Source: Algibacter sp. L1A34
GTDB lineage: Bacteria > Bacteroidota > Bacteroidia > Flavobacteriales > Flavobacteriaceae
Direction: 5' to 3'
Length of the DNA: 64,000 nucleotides
NCBI RefSeq assembly: GCF_009796805.1
Contig: NZ_CP047029.1
Span: 1,229,501-1,293,500 of the forward strand
Position numbers and translations under genes: made by a program. Numbering within the stretch: the stretch's first letter is position 1; every line of letters starts with the position of its first letter. The notes under the pieces were generated by a model. That model was not told the origin of the DNA. It ran no database searches and worked only from the letters and a program-made list of their open reading frames with translations. Positions 36,501 to 44,798 of this stretch are shown one piece after another.

Positions 36501-36923
36501 CCTGATGACTATGTAAATAATATCGCCGAAAGATTAAGCTTATATACACAGCTAAATAATTTAAAAACTGATGCTGAATTGCTTACATTTGAAACAGAAT
36601 TGATTGATCGTTTTGGAGAATTACCAATACAAGTGACCGATTTATTAAATAGTGTCCAAATAAAGTGGTTAGCTACCAAAATTGGTTTCGAAAAAGTGAT
36701 TATGAAACAAGGTAAACTTATTGGTTATTTTATTAATGACCAACAAAGCAACTTTTATCAAAGCTCTGGTTTCACCAAAGTATTACAGTTTGTCCAGAAA
36801 AATCCTGGCGCCTGTAAAATGAAGGAAAAGCAAACTCGAAATGGTTTAAGATTAATGCTAACTTTCGAAAAAATAAAAACAGTAAAACAAGCACTAAGCG
36901 CCTTACAACCTATTGTGGCTTAA
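33573..36923 (+). CDS. mfd: transcription-repair coupling factor
   Basis: 1116 residues, GTG start. Removes stalled RNA polymerase and recruits UvrA. Visible: UvrB-homology start region; RNA-polymerase interaction domain of CarD type (LDIGDYVTHIDHGVGRFGGL, about 430-450); RecG-like helicase with Walker A ICGDVGFGKTE, DEEQ box LLIVDEEQKFGV and motif IHNRIENIKEV; MRGRVGRS motif VI; and a C-terminal domain. Promoter-like TATATTTG at 33544-33551. The full length is intact. Confidence 0.97.
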   Translation: MSKSILSQTYLQTLQKQNLQTAVAKNENKIHLTGLVGSSLSFIISSIFKEADKPFLMVFDDKEEAAFYLNDLEQLCNDKDVLFYPGSYRRPYEIEETDNANVLLRAEVLNRINSQKKPAIIVTYPDALFEQVVTRKELERNTLKVAVNDNLSIDFVNEVLFEYQFKRVDFVTEPGEFSVRGGIVDVFSFSNDEPYRIEFFGDEVDSIRTFDVETQLSIDQIKKINVIPNVANKLLDEKRQSFLKYIADKTVICLKNAELLFSRIDDFYNKAEIAFRNLSSEIKQVEPKELFCNSTLLKKQLLDFSIIEFGSSSIMTKIGSVVQKIEFKTTPQPSFNKKFDLLIEDLNSNHNKGYTNYIACVSEQQAKRFHDIFDDVEGEVSYQTIVLSLYQGFVDHDTKIVCYTDHQIFERYHKFNVKNGYAKKQAITLKELTNLDIGDYVTHIDHGVGRFGGLQKIDVEGKKQEAIKLVYGERDVLYLSIHSLHKITKFNGKDGKPPKIYKLGSTAWKTLKQKTKARVKHVAFNLIKLYAKRKTEKGYQYNPDSYMQHELEASFIYEDTPDQSSATADIKVDMESERPMDRLICGDVGFGKTEVAIRAAFKAVDNGKQVAILVPTTILAYQHAKTFRERLKDFPVTVDYVNRFRTAKEKRTTLEGLEKGSVDIIIGTHQLVNKNVKFKDLGLLIVDEEQKFGVAVKEKLKTLKDNVDVLTLTATPIPRTLQFSLMAARDLSVITTPPPNRYPIESNVIRFNEEDIRDAVSYEIQRGGQIFFIHNRIENIKEVAGLIQRLVPDAKIGIGHGQLDGKKLEHLMLSFMDGEFDVLVSTTIIESGLDVPNANTIFINNANNFGLSDLHQMRGRVGRSNKKAFCYFITPEYSAMTDDARKRITALEQFTELGSGFNIAMKDLEIRGAGDLLGGEQSGFINEIGFDTYQKILSEAIDELKENEFKDLYDEPEEDRVYVKDVTIDTDFELLFPDDYVNNIAERLSLYTQLNNLKTDAELLTFETELIDRFGELPIQVTDLLNSVQIKWLATKIGFEKVIMKQGKLIGYFINDQQSNFYQSSGFTKVLQFVQKNPGACKMKEKQTRNGLRLMLTFEKIKTVKQALSALQPIVA

Positions 36924-36993
36924 TTCTTGTTTCATTTTAAAATAAAAATAGTCCATTTCTTTAATTAGAAGAACAATTAATACATTCAAAACC

Positions 36994-38337
36994 GTGAAAC
37001 GCTTATTATTTTTTATTTACCTCTTACCAAGTATTTTATTAGCACAACACAGCATTAAAGGAAAATTCTCTCCCGCGAAAGAATACAATTTTGCTTTACT
37101 TTACAAGGTAACTCCAACTTTGTCAGAATATATTTCTAATACAGAAATTGATAAAGAAACTGGTTGTTTTGAGTTTCAATTAGATTCTACTAAAACAAAA
37201 GGAATGTATCGTGTGGTATATGCTATACCTCAAGAAGATTATAATTTTGATATTATTTACAACGGTAAAGAAGATATTGAATTAACTTTTAATTCTGAAA
37301 CCGGCGTTACTTTCAAAAAATCTGACGAAAACAAATTATTAGCATCGTACACCAATAGCATGTCGATGGTTACGCAAAGCATTGGAAATTATTTTAGAGA
37401 AGAAAGCAAAAACTCCAAAGCTTTAAAATCAATATTTAAAACACAACAAGAAACACAAGAAAATTTTGAAAAAGCAGCAGAAGGCATGATGGCTTTAGAT
37501 TTTATTAAAGCCAACCAACCTTATGTCCCAACTGAATTTGAAGACTTAAAAACCTATATAAATAACTTAAGAGTACACTATTTCGATCATATAAACTTCA
37601 ATAGCAAAACTCTACAGAGCTCTAATTTTTTAGAAGAAAAAATGCTGAATTATGTTTTCGGAATGTCTTCTAAAATTGAAGATGAAGCTACAGTTTACAA
37701 GAATAATATCGATGTTTTTCATGAAATTTTAAAAACAACGCCACAAGGTGTAAAACGTATTTTATTAGTCGATTTATGGCAACAAATGGCAGATTTAGGT
37801 TTTGAGTCGGTTGCTAACTACATTTCAGACAAGTATTTAATGCCAGTTGCAAAATCGTTAAATGATAAAGATTTAATCGATGGTTTAACCTTATTTAAAA
37901 ACACATCTATTGGTAGAAAAGCACCAGATTTCACATTAGAAATCAAGAAAGATAAGAAGCTAGTTAAAACACAATTAAGCGCGCTAGATATAGCTCAAAC
38001 TTATGTGGTTGTTTTTTGGAGCAGCACATGTTCTCATTGTTTAGATGAAATTCCACAGTTACAATCTTTTGTACAATCTTTAGATAAAGGTTTAGTTCAA
38101 GTTGTAGCAGTTGGTCTAGAAGATGATCCTTATAAATGGAAAGATTTAACCTATACTTACCCAAGTTTTATACACGTTTATGGCGAAGGAAAATGGGATA
38201 ACAAAATAGGAAACGATTACGGCGTTACTGCAACGCCAACATATTTTATTCTAGATAAAGACAAAAAAATTATTTCTAAACCTGAAGATTTTAAAGTATT
38301 GCAAGCCTTTTTTGGACAAGAAACTGATGAAGAATAA
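36994..38337 (+). CDS. secreted thioredoxin-like protein (TlpA family, DUF4369-like N-terminus)
   Basis: 447 residues, GTG start with a signal peptide (LLPSILLAQHS). N-terminal beta-rich and helical region about 20-300, then a thioredoxin fold from about 305 (GRKAPDFTLEI) with the active site SSTCSHC (CSHC about 346-349) and the cis-Pro ATPTYFILD. Periplasmic disulfide oxidoreductase or reductase. It follows mfd by 70 bp; co-transcription is possible but functionally unexplained. Confidence 0.85.
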   Translation: MKRLLFFIYLLPSILLAQHSIKGKFSPAKEYNFALLYKVTPTLSEYISNTEIDKETGCFEFQLDSTKTKGMYRVVYAIPQEDYNFDIIYNGKEDIELTFNSETGVTFKKSDENKLLASYTNSMSMVTQSIGNYFREESKNSKALKSIFKTQQETQENFEKAAEGMMALDFIKANQPYVPTEFEDLKTYINNLRVHYFDHINFNSKTLQSSNFLEEKMLNYVFGMSSKIEDEATVYKNNIDVFHEILKTTPQGVKRILLVDLWQQMADLGFESVANYISDKYLMPVAKSLNDKDLIDGLTLFKNTSIGRKAPDFTLEIKKDKKLVKTQLSALDIAQTYVVVFWSSTCSHCLDEIPQLQSFVQSLDKGLVQVVAVGLEDDPYKWKDLTYTYPSFIHVYGEGKWDNKIGNDYGVTATPTYFILDKDKKIISKPEDFKVLQAFFGQETDEE

Positions 38338-38343
38338 TATCTA

Positions 38344-38703
38344 TTAAAAATGATAAAAAGCGTTCTCTAAATGCTCAATTTTAAAACCTTTGCCTTCTTT
38401 TACAATCGCAACAATATCAAAACGCACCTCAACATCTAGGCTGTTAGAAATCACGTATTCATCTACCGCTTTTACTAAGCGCTGAATTTGTTTGGGTTTT
38501 ACAAACTCTTCTGGGTTTCCAAAATCGCTGGTCGATCTTGTTTTAACTTCAACAACAGCAAGAACGTCAATTTTTTTAGCAATAATATCAATTTCCGATT
38601 TCTGATAATGGTAATTACGTTCCACAATATCATAACCATTTTTCAATAGAAAATCGACTGCCAATTGTTCTCCTTTTTTACCAAGCTCGTTATGTTTTGC
38701 CAT
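38344..38703 (-). CDS. yraN: UPF0102 protein YraN-like (putative endonuclease fold)
   Basis: 119 residues. MAKHNELGKKGEQLAVDFL at the start and the restriction-endonuclease-like core with D in SEIDIIAK and ExK in VVEVKTRSTSDFG. The family has a nuclease fold; its cellular role is unsettled. Convergent with the thioredoxin gene (6 bp gap). Confidence 0.9.
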   Translation of the reverse strand: MAKHNELGKKGEQLAVDFLLKNGYDIVERNYHYQKSEIDIIAKKIDVLAVVEVKTRSTSDFGNPEEFVKPKQIQRLVKAVDEYVISNSLDVEVRFDIVAIVKEGKGFKIEHLENAFYHF

Positions 38704-38751
38704 AAACCAAAGGTATACTTAATTTTACAACTAACCTGAACAGCTATGCTT

Positions 38752-39726
38752 TTACAGGTTTTCAATTTGATAATATTTTGCCCAAGATTTAAATCTACCA
38801 ACAAACATTTTAAGGTAATTTTCCGAGAGAAAAATATTAGACCAATCCCATCTTTGAGCTTGCACACCAAGATAAAACACAAAAACCACAAGTCCCGCCA
38901 TAGGAATGAGTTTTAATTCTTTTTCAGATAATTTAGTGATGCTTTCGTAGCCTTTTAAAAAGCTTTCTTTTTTTATTTCATATTCATTTTTATCTGCCTC
39001 GATATAGAAAAGTTGTTTACAAAAATAGCCAACATCCAAAATTTGCGAACCATTGCCACAAAAATCAAAGTCGAAAATTGTAATATCCGTTTTATTAGCA
39101 ATACTCATATTATCATACCAAATATCCATATGAACAACACCTTGTTTTGTATGCTCGAAATGCGAATCTTGATACGATGTTTCAATGGCTTTAATAAATT
39201 CCATTTCGGGTAATGCCTCTGAAAAGTACGGCTTCAATTTTTTATAAGAAGTTTCTAAAAGCGATTTTTTATTATAAATACTGCGCTTAAGCTTTTTGTT
39301 TTCGGTGACTTTATGAATTTTCGCCATAAGTTCGCCTACTGCAAAACAAGAGCTGCTATCCATAAACCTTACTTTTTCTCCTTTTGCATATGTAAAAAGC
39401 ACGGCATACCTAAGTCCTTCTGGAGCTTTTATATCTTGTATGTACTTTGTGTTTTTATCCCGAATAGGAAAAGAAACGCTTAAACCATTTTCTTTTAATA
39501 CATTTAACAAGCTAATTTCTTCTTGAATTTCAGTTTTAGATCTCCAATTATAACAATATAATCTTAAAACATATTTTATTTTCCCAGAGGAAAGCATGTA
39601 GGTATGATTCATTCCTGTTCGGAAAAGTTTGCATTCTAGGTTAGAATCTAAATTGTATTTTTCTTTAATATAATCGCCTAATTCTTGTGCGGAAATAGTT
39701 GAAGTTATAACTGGAAATGTTTTCAT
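38752..39726 (-). CDS. APH-type phosphotransferase (homoserine-kinase-like)
   Basis: 324 residues with the aminoglycoside phosphotransferase/choline kinase fold. Nucleotide-binding lobe (MLSSGKIKYVLRLYCYNW), catalytic loop HMDIWYDNM and metal-binding FDFDFCGNG. It phosphorylates a small molecule; substrate not predictable. It ends 48 bp before yraN on the same strand. Confidence 0.8.
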   Translation of the reverse strand: MKTFPVITSTISAQELGDYIKEKYNLDSNLECKLFRTGMNHTYMLSSGKIKYVLRLYCYNWRSKTEIQEEISLLNVLKENGLSVSFPIRDKNTKYIQDIKAPEGLRYAVLFTYAKGEKVRFMDSSSCFAVGELMAKIHKVTENKKLKRSIYNKKSLLETSYKKLKPYFSEALPEMEFIKAIETSYQDSHFEHTKQGVVHMDIWYDNMSIANKTDITIFDFDFCGNGSQILDVGYFCKQLFYIEADKNEYEIKKESFLKGYESITKLSEKELKLIPMAGLVVFVFYLGVQAQRWDWSNIFLSENYLKMFVGRFKSWAKYYQIENL

Positions 39727-39785
39727 TTTTTACACTTTACAAAAAAATATTTCACTTTTAATTTTAAACTAAATTCGCTGATAAC

Positions 39786-39937
39786 CTAGCCCTGATAGCA
39801 GCGACATCCTTTTTGTGAAGCTTAAATCTTAACTGCACTAAATTAATAAGTCGAATTTTTCCATAAAGATACTAAACCCTTTAATTAAGATCGAAATTGC
39901 TTCTCAAAAAGATATAGCGTATAGCAGGATTAGCTCC
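39786..39937. repeat. intergenic repeat, copy H, with about 30-bp imperfect terminal inverted repeats
   Basis: One end is CTAGCCCTGATAGCAGCG followed by ACATCCTTTTTG. The other is CAAAAAGATATAGCG, then TATAGCAGGATTAGCTCC. The ends are imperfect complements of each other and would close a roughly 150-nt stem-loop. The end motifs (ATCCTTTT / GATATAGCG) resemble those of copies E and G. Located upstream of the phosphotransferase and downstream of the 754-residue TonB receptor. Confidence 0.7.
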
Positions 39938-39993
39938 TAAAAACTATTTTTAAGAAGCTTTAAACACGGTATTCAAGACTGTTTTGAAATTAT

Positions 39994-42258
39994 TTACTTA
40001 AACGAATACCTTAATCCTAAAAAAGCTCTTATTCCTTGGTTTGGTGCGTAAACATAAGACGGATCGAAGGTTAATGCGTACGGATTATCTGGAGAAACCT
40101 GGGGGTTGCCTTCATTATCGAAAGTAACATCTTTATCGAAAGGATCGTTTGCTCGCGCGATAATAAATGGATTCCCTTTATTTGGCGTCCAGTTTAAAAG
40201 GTTTTTGACTCCTCCGTAAATTTCTAAATTATCGATACCATCATAAGTAAATTGTATGTTTTGAATACTCCAAGTAGGCGAGTATTCACTTCTTGGATCC
40301 AAATCACTTAATAGCGGTAATCGCATTGGCCCGTAAATATTACCCGTATAATCTACTGTTACATTGTATTTGTAGTTTTTATATGAAGCCGCCCAGGTTC
40401 CCGTAAAACGTTCGGTAAGTATTTGACGTGATTTTATACCGTTTTCGGTTTGCGTAACATCTTGAACCGTACCACCAACAAGAAGCTTTATGCCACTAGC
40501 TACGGTAGCATCTAGATTTAAACTTACACCTTTTGTTATAGCCTTACCATCGAGGTTATCGTATATTATTTGGGTAGAATTTGTATCATAATCGGGTGTA
40601 ATTAAGTTTGAAAAATGCGTGTACCATGCCGAGGCATCTAGCCCAATAATCATCCCAGATTTTGTATACATTTTTTTAAGATAGTTAACATTTATGTTAA
40701 AAGAACGCTCTGGCTTTAGCTCTTCTGCAATAATAACATCTCTTGCTCCAGTAAGTGCGGCGTGCTCTTCGGTAAAAATATTAACCACTCGAAAACCGGT
40801 TCCTGCGTTTACTCTAAAAATATCGTCGGCTGTTGGTTTAAATTTATAAGCAATTCTTGGTGTAAATATGTTCCCGTGTCTTTCGTCATAATCGTAACGT
40901 GCGCCTAGTAATACGGTTTGCTTTTCGCTTAGTCTTATTTCATCCTGTACAAAAAGAGAAGGAATCACCATTTCATCTGCTGCTGCGGTCGCTGGTGTAT
41001 TATCGTTATAATAATTATACCGTGCCGCTGCTCCAAAAAGTAAATCGTGATTTTTAAGAGATTTATCCCAAGTAAATTGTCCGAAACCAATTTTTTGCTG
41101 CGCTAAATACTTAACGTCTCCATAAACCGAATTTTGATCGTGATCTGTATACGAAAATTGAAACATAACCTTTTCTTTAATAGGAAGTTGGTATTTACCT
41201 ATAAACTCACCTCTTTTTGTATAAATACTTTCGCCATAAATTTCATTGCCTCCTCTAAAAGAAGAATCCCATTGCATTTCTCCTCCCCATCGATCTTCGT
41301 AAAACACGCGACCAACCAAAGAGAGTACTCTATTTTCTTTACGTTTAAAATTCCATTTTTGAAAAACAGATATCCTATTCTGAAGTGTTAAATCTGTAAA
41401 ATTATCACCATTATTATCAATAGGGTTGTTGTAATTAAAGTAATTAACACCAAACAGCAGGTTGGCTTTTTCTCCAACTTTAGTATTAAAACCTAAATCT
41501 AAATTAAGTTCTCCCCAACCTGTTGCGTAACTATCTGCAAAAAAACGTGGTGCATTTTCGGGAAGTTTAGTTATAATATTAATAAGGCCACCAACGGCTT
41601 CACTTCCATAAAGTGATGAGGCTGGACCTTTTACAATTTCAATTTGTTCTATTAAAGAATTCGGAATTCCCGATAAACCGTAAACAGTAGATAAACCACT
41701 AACAATTGGCATGCCATCTATTAAAATTAAAGTATACGGCCCTTCCAGGCCATTAATATGAATATCTCCTGTATTACAAACATTACAATTAATTTGTGGG
41801 CGAACTCCATTTACATTCTGTAAGGCTTCAAAAATATTTGGAGTGGGGTTCTTTTTTAAAAACGTAGATGAATAAACCTCCACTGGTACCGGGCTCTCTA
41901 GACGAGAAACCGCTTTTAATGTTCCAGTGACAACAACTTCTGATAATATTTCGGATTCTGGTAAATCGAAATTTATAGTAATATCTTCTGTAGAGACTGT
42001 TATGCTTTTTCTTTGTGTTTGGTATCCTGTAAAAGAAGCTATAACAGTATACTTTCCTGGGCTTATATTATTTATACTAAATGAACCATTATCTCCTGAA
42101 ACCGCTCCTTTTTGAGTCCCTTTTAAATAAACATTTACATAAGCTAGCGCATCGCCATCTGTTGTTGTTTTTCCTTTTATAGTTTGGGCATTAAACGTAA
42201 AACTGAACAAACTTAACATTCCAAATATTAGACCTCTCATGATATTATTTTTCTGCAA
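39994..42258 (-). CDS. TonB-dependent receptor, probably iron-related
   Basis: 754 residues. Signal peptide (MLSLFSFTFNAQ), carboxypeptidase-like domain about 25-105, plug about 115-235 with a CNVCNTG cysteine pair in PQINCNVCNTGDIHINGLEG, and a barrel ending LRYSFK. It is divergent from a DtxR-family repressor gene across an 84-bp promoter containing a DtxR-type box, so iron or manganese regulation is likely. The substrate could be a siderophore or other metal chelate. The plug cysteine pair recurs in some metal-related receptors, though that is only suggestive. Confidence 0.85.
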   Translation of the reverse strand: MQKNNIMRGLIFGMLSLFSFTFNAQTIKGKTTTDGDALAYVNVYLKGTQKGAVSGDNGSFSINNISPGKYTVIASFTGYQTQRKSITVSTEDITINFDLPESEILSEVVVTGTLKAVSRLESPVPVEVYSSTFLKKNPTPNIFEALQNVNGVRPQINCNVCNTGDIHINGLEGPYTLILIDGMPIVSGLSTVYGLSGIPNSLIEQIEIVKGPASSLYGSEAVGGLINIITKLPENAPRFFADSYATGWGELNLDLGFNTKVGEKANLLFGVNYFNYNNPIDNNGDNFTDLTLQNRISVFQKWNFKRKENRVLSLVGRVFYEDRWGGEMQWDSSFRGGNEIYGESIYTKRGEFIGKYQLPIKEKVMFQFSYTDHDQNSVYGDVKYLAQQKIGFGQFTWDKSLKNHDLLFGAAARYNYYNDNTPATAAADEMVIPSLFVQDEIRLSEKQTVLLGARYDYDERHGNIFTPRIAYKFKPTADDIFRVNAGTGFRVVNIFTEEHAALTGARDVIIAEELKPERSFNINVNYLKKMYTKSGMIIGLDASAWYTHFSNLITPDYDTNSTQIIYDNLDGKAITKGVSLNLDATVASGIKLLVGGTVQDVTQTENGIKSRQILTERFTGTWAASYKNYKYNVTVDYTGNIYGPMRLPLLSDLDPRSEYSPTWSIQNIQFTYDGIDNLEIYGGVKNLLNWTPNKGNPFIIARANDPFDKDVTFDNEGNPQVSPDNPYALTFDPSYVYAPNQGIRAFLGLRYSFK

Positions 42259-42271
42259 ATATAAAATAATA

Positions 42272-42320
42272 TTTAGATTAGTCTAAAATTAATTTTAATA
42301 TTATATTTATTATATATTTG
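42272..42320. promoter_or_regulatory. DtxR/MntR-type box and divergent promoter
   Basis: TTTAGATTAGTCTAAA (42272-42287) has inverted TTTAGA/TCTAAA ends and fits metal-repressor boxes of the DtxR/SirR type. TATATTTG at 42313-42320 is the -7 element for the repressor gene. The box is 14-29 bp before the TonB receptor start codon. Confidence 0.65.
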
Positions 42321-42342
42321 CGCCATACCTAAAAAACCAATC

Positions 42343-43005
42343 ATGATTACCCTTACGGAAGAAAATTACCTTAAAGCCATATACCATTTAGGCAAACAAG
42401 GCGAAAACAACGTAAGCACCAATGCTATTGCTCAAGAAATGGAAACCAAGGCTTCTTCAGTTACAGATATGATTAAGAAACTTTCGGAAAAAGAATATGC
42501 CGATTATAAAAAATACCAAGGTGTTACCTTAACCGTAAAAGGAAAGAAAATAGCCGTTAATGTGGTTAGAAAACACCGTTTATAAGAAGTTTTTTTAGCT
42601 GAAAAATTAAATTTTTCTTGGGATGAAATTCATGAAGTTGCAGAACAACTTGAGCATATTAAATCTGAAAAACTGATAAAACAATTAGATGCTTTTTTAG
42701 GACACCCAACTCACGATCCGCATGGAGACCCTATTCCTGATGAAACAGGACAAATAAAAAGTATTGATAAAATATTACTAGCCCAAGCAGACGTTAACGA
42801 TGTTTGTATTTGTGTTGGCGTTAAAGATTCTTCATCCGAATTTTTAAAATATTTAGATAAACACGATATTGCACTGGGAACAGAATTAAAGATAACTCAC
42901 AAAGAGCCGTTTGATAATTCGGTAACTATAACTATTAATAACTTAGAGTTTATAACTTCTAATATAATTGCAAATAATATTTTTGTAAAGGTTAGTAAAA
43001 CCTAG
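42343..43005 (+). pseudogene. DtxR-family metal-dependent repressor gene with in-frame TAA
   Basis: The first 80 codons encode the winged helix (ITLTEENYLKAIYHLGKQG, ETKASSVTDMIKKLSEKE) up to VRKHRL. Then TAA at 42583-42585. The same frame stays open without a break for 139 more codons (EVFLAEKLNFSWDEIHEVAE, HPTHDPHGDPIPDETG, to KVSKT at 43005), the complete dimerisation, metal-binding and C-terminal domains. Relatives have Trp here (HRLWEVFL), so TGG became TAA, two base changes. As read, only a DNA-binding fragment without dimerisation domain would be made, unless the stop is read through. Confidence 0.8.
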
Positions 43006-43152
43006 CAATTCTCCATTTCTTTTCTTTTTCTCAAAAGCCCGTTATAAGTTAGTCTCAATAAAATGTACAAATCTTCAGCTTTATTCTGAAAAAGAAAAAA
43101 AAACAACTATAGGCACGAAGTTTGTTGCTTACTTTTACTTAAAACAAAAAAC

Positions 43153-43692
43153 ATGAAGTTGCTATCTCTTATTTTTATAACTGTATTTTGTTTTTCCTGT
43201 ATTCCAGTGCGTATTGCTCCAACCATCAAAACGGACAAAGTTATGGTAGCAAAAAAGTTTAAACGAAAGCTTCCAAAACGTCAGGCTTTTATTTTTGAAG
43301 ATCCAAAAAACTCCAACGAGTTTTATAATTACGTAAACACAAAATACGAGTTACAACACCAAGACGTGGAATTTAATGTGCCTTTTAAAGTAGATGGTCA
43401 ATTACTTTACTTCTCGTTTCATGAAGTAGAAATACCAAACAAGACTTTTAACCTTATTCCTGTAATACTAGATGCTAAGTTAGACCATGAAGGGTACGAT
43501 CCGCTATTTGAAGACAGTTACACATCGAGACAGGGTAACTGGTATATTGTCATTACCGTAAACGATGAAGCCATGAATGATTGCTTAAAACCTAATAACC
43601 TATATAAAGCATCCGTTTTAAAATATTTAAAACAGATGCGATTAGAATACTTAAATACAAGTAATTACTTAGAAGCTTTATTAAGACGATAA
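43153..43692 (+). CDS. lipoprotein of unknown function
   Basis: 179 residues. The signal ends CFSC (lipidated Cys16). The mature part is mixed alpha/beta (FNVPFKVDGQLLYFSFHEVE, GNWYIVITVNDEAMNDC) without a motif I recognise. Ends with KYLKQMRLEYLNTSNYLEAL. It meets the DUF1080 gene tail to tail with one base between them. Confidence 0.6.
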   Translation: MKLLSLIFITVFCFSCIPVRIAPTIKTDKVMVAKKFKRKLPKRQAFIFEDPKNSNEFYNYVNTKYELQHQDVEFNVPFKVDGQLLYFSFHEVEIPNKTFNLIPVILDAKLDHEGYDPLFEDSYTSRQGNWYIVITVNDEAMNDCLKPNNLYKASVLKYLKQMRLEYLNTSNYLEALLRR

Positions 43693-43693
43693 A

Positions 43694-44572
43694 TTAGTTC
43701 TTTTTAAACTTAACTATTTTTCTAATACTTTTTGGGAATTTCTTTATTGAAGTTAAAGTCAAATCTTTATAATAACACTCAGCTGCTTCCGATTGGATTT
43801 GGATTTGCCCTTTATTTAAAATTTCACCTTTATCATTTTTAGCATTTTCAACCACCATAACGACATGGCCGTTTACTAAATGTACTGCATTATTTCCTAC
43901 CACATAAATCTCTAAATGATTCCACTCACCGTGCGGTGCATCGTGCTCTGATCCCGCATTAATATATCCGTTTGCTTCAAAATACGCATCGGAATTTGGG
44001 TTGTATTTTTTAGACTCACCTCTAACATCTGCAGTAGGCTTCCCTCTTTTAGGTTCTGCCGTTCCTCCTCCTAAAGGAATAAAATCGCCTAAATCTGTTT
44101 CTTGTACTTGATATTCTAACGAGGTTTTCCATGTTTTCCAAAAAGCGCCGTGCTCACCATAGCAATGGTAAAGGATTCCACTATCACTCTTAGCGTCTAA
44201 TCTTGGCTCCCATTTTTTATCACCCCATTTAAACATGGTGCTTAAATGATAATTTTCGTAATCTTTTTTTGTACTTATACAGCCTAAAATTTCTCCACTA
44301 ATATGTAAAATCAATTCATCATTTTCCTTAGAAACTGTAAAAACATCTTTAATATCATTATTTAAACCTAATGCAGTTCCTTTATGCACGTTATCCGATT
44401 GATAAGTACCATCCGGCAACCCCGTAACAGTTACATGCGGAACACCAAGCCATTTATCAAATTGGCTTAAGTTTTCGTCTAATAAATGAATAGTTTTAGA
44501 TTTTTTTTGCGCTACTGAAATTAAACTTGTAAAAATTAGTAGCAGAAAAATGTACTTTAATTTAGAATTCAT
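43694..44572 (-). CDS. secreted DUF1080 (3-keto-disaccharide hydrolase-like) protein
   Basis: 292 residues with signal peptide. A concanavalin-like DUF1080 fold: [55 protein letters not shown]. Members act on keto-sugars or glycans in the periplasm. No other carbohydrate gene adjoins it, so the substrate cannot be inferred. Confidence 0.85.
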   Translation of the reverse strand: MNSKLKYIFLLLIFTSLISVAQKKSKTIHLLDENLSQFDKWLGVPHVTVTGLPDGTYQSDNVHKGTALGLNNDIKDVFTVSKENDELILHISGEILGCISTKKDYENYHLSTMFKWGDKKWEPRLDAKSDSGILYHCYGEHGAFWKTWKTSLEYQVQETDLGDFIPLGGGTAEPKRGKPTADVRGESKKYNPNSDAYFEANGYINAGSEHDAPHGEWNHLEIYVVGNNAVHLVNGHVVMVVENAKNDKGEILNKGQIQIQSEAAECYYKDLTLTSIKKFPKSIRKIVKFKKN

Positions 44573-44648
44573 GGATTGGCTTATTTAGTTTAGCCAAATA
44601 TAGAGATTTTCTTAAAAAAAGCGGTGATATTTATATTATGAATATCTA

Positions 44649-44786
44649 CTAATGACATCCACAGCCATCATCGCCACCGCAGGCTTTTTTAGAATTCGGT
44701 TTTTTCCAGAAGTATTTTTTCACCAAAAAGAAAACAGCAAAAGCCATGGCTGCAAAAACAAGTATATTTTGAATAATTGTATTCAT
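44649..44786 (-). CDS. FeoB-associated Cys-rich membrane protein
   Basis: 45 residues: one membrane helix (NTIIQNILVFAAMAFAVFF) followed by a basic stretch and a C-terminal CGGDDGCGCH. This layout and the position 12 bp after feoB match the small FeoB-associated protein family (PF12669-type). It probably helps ferrous-iron transport. It is too short for standard gene-length cut-offs. Confidence 0.85.
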   Translation of the reverse strand: MNTIIQNILVFAAMAFAVFFLVKKYFWKKPNSKKACGGDDGCGCH

Positions 44787-44798
44787 TTTCTTAATTTA

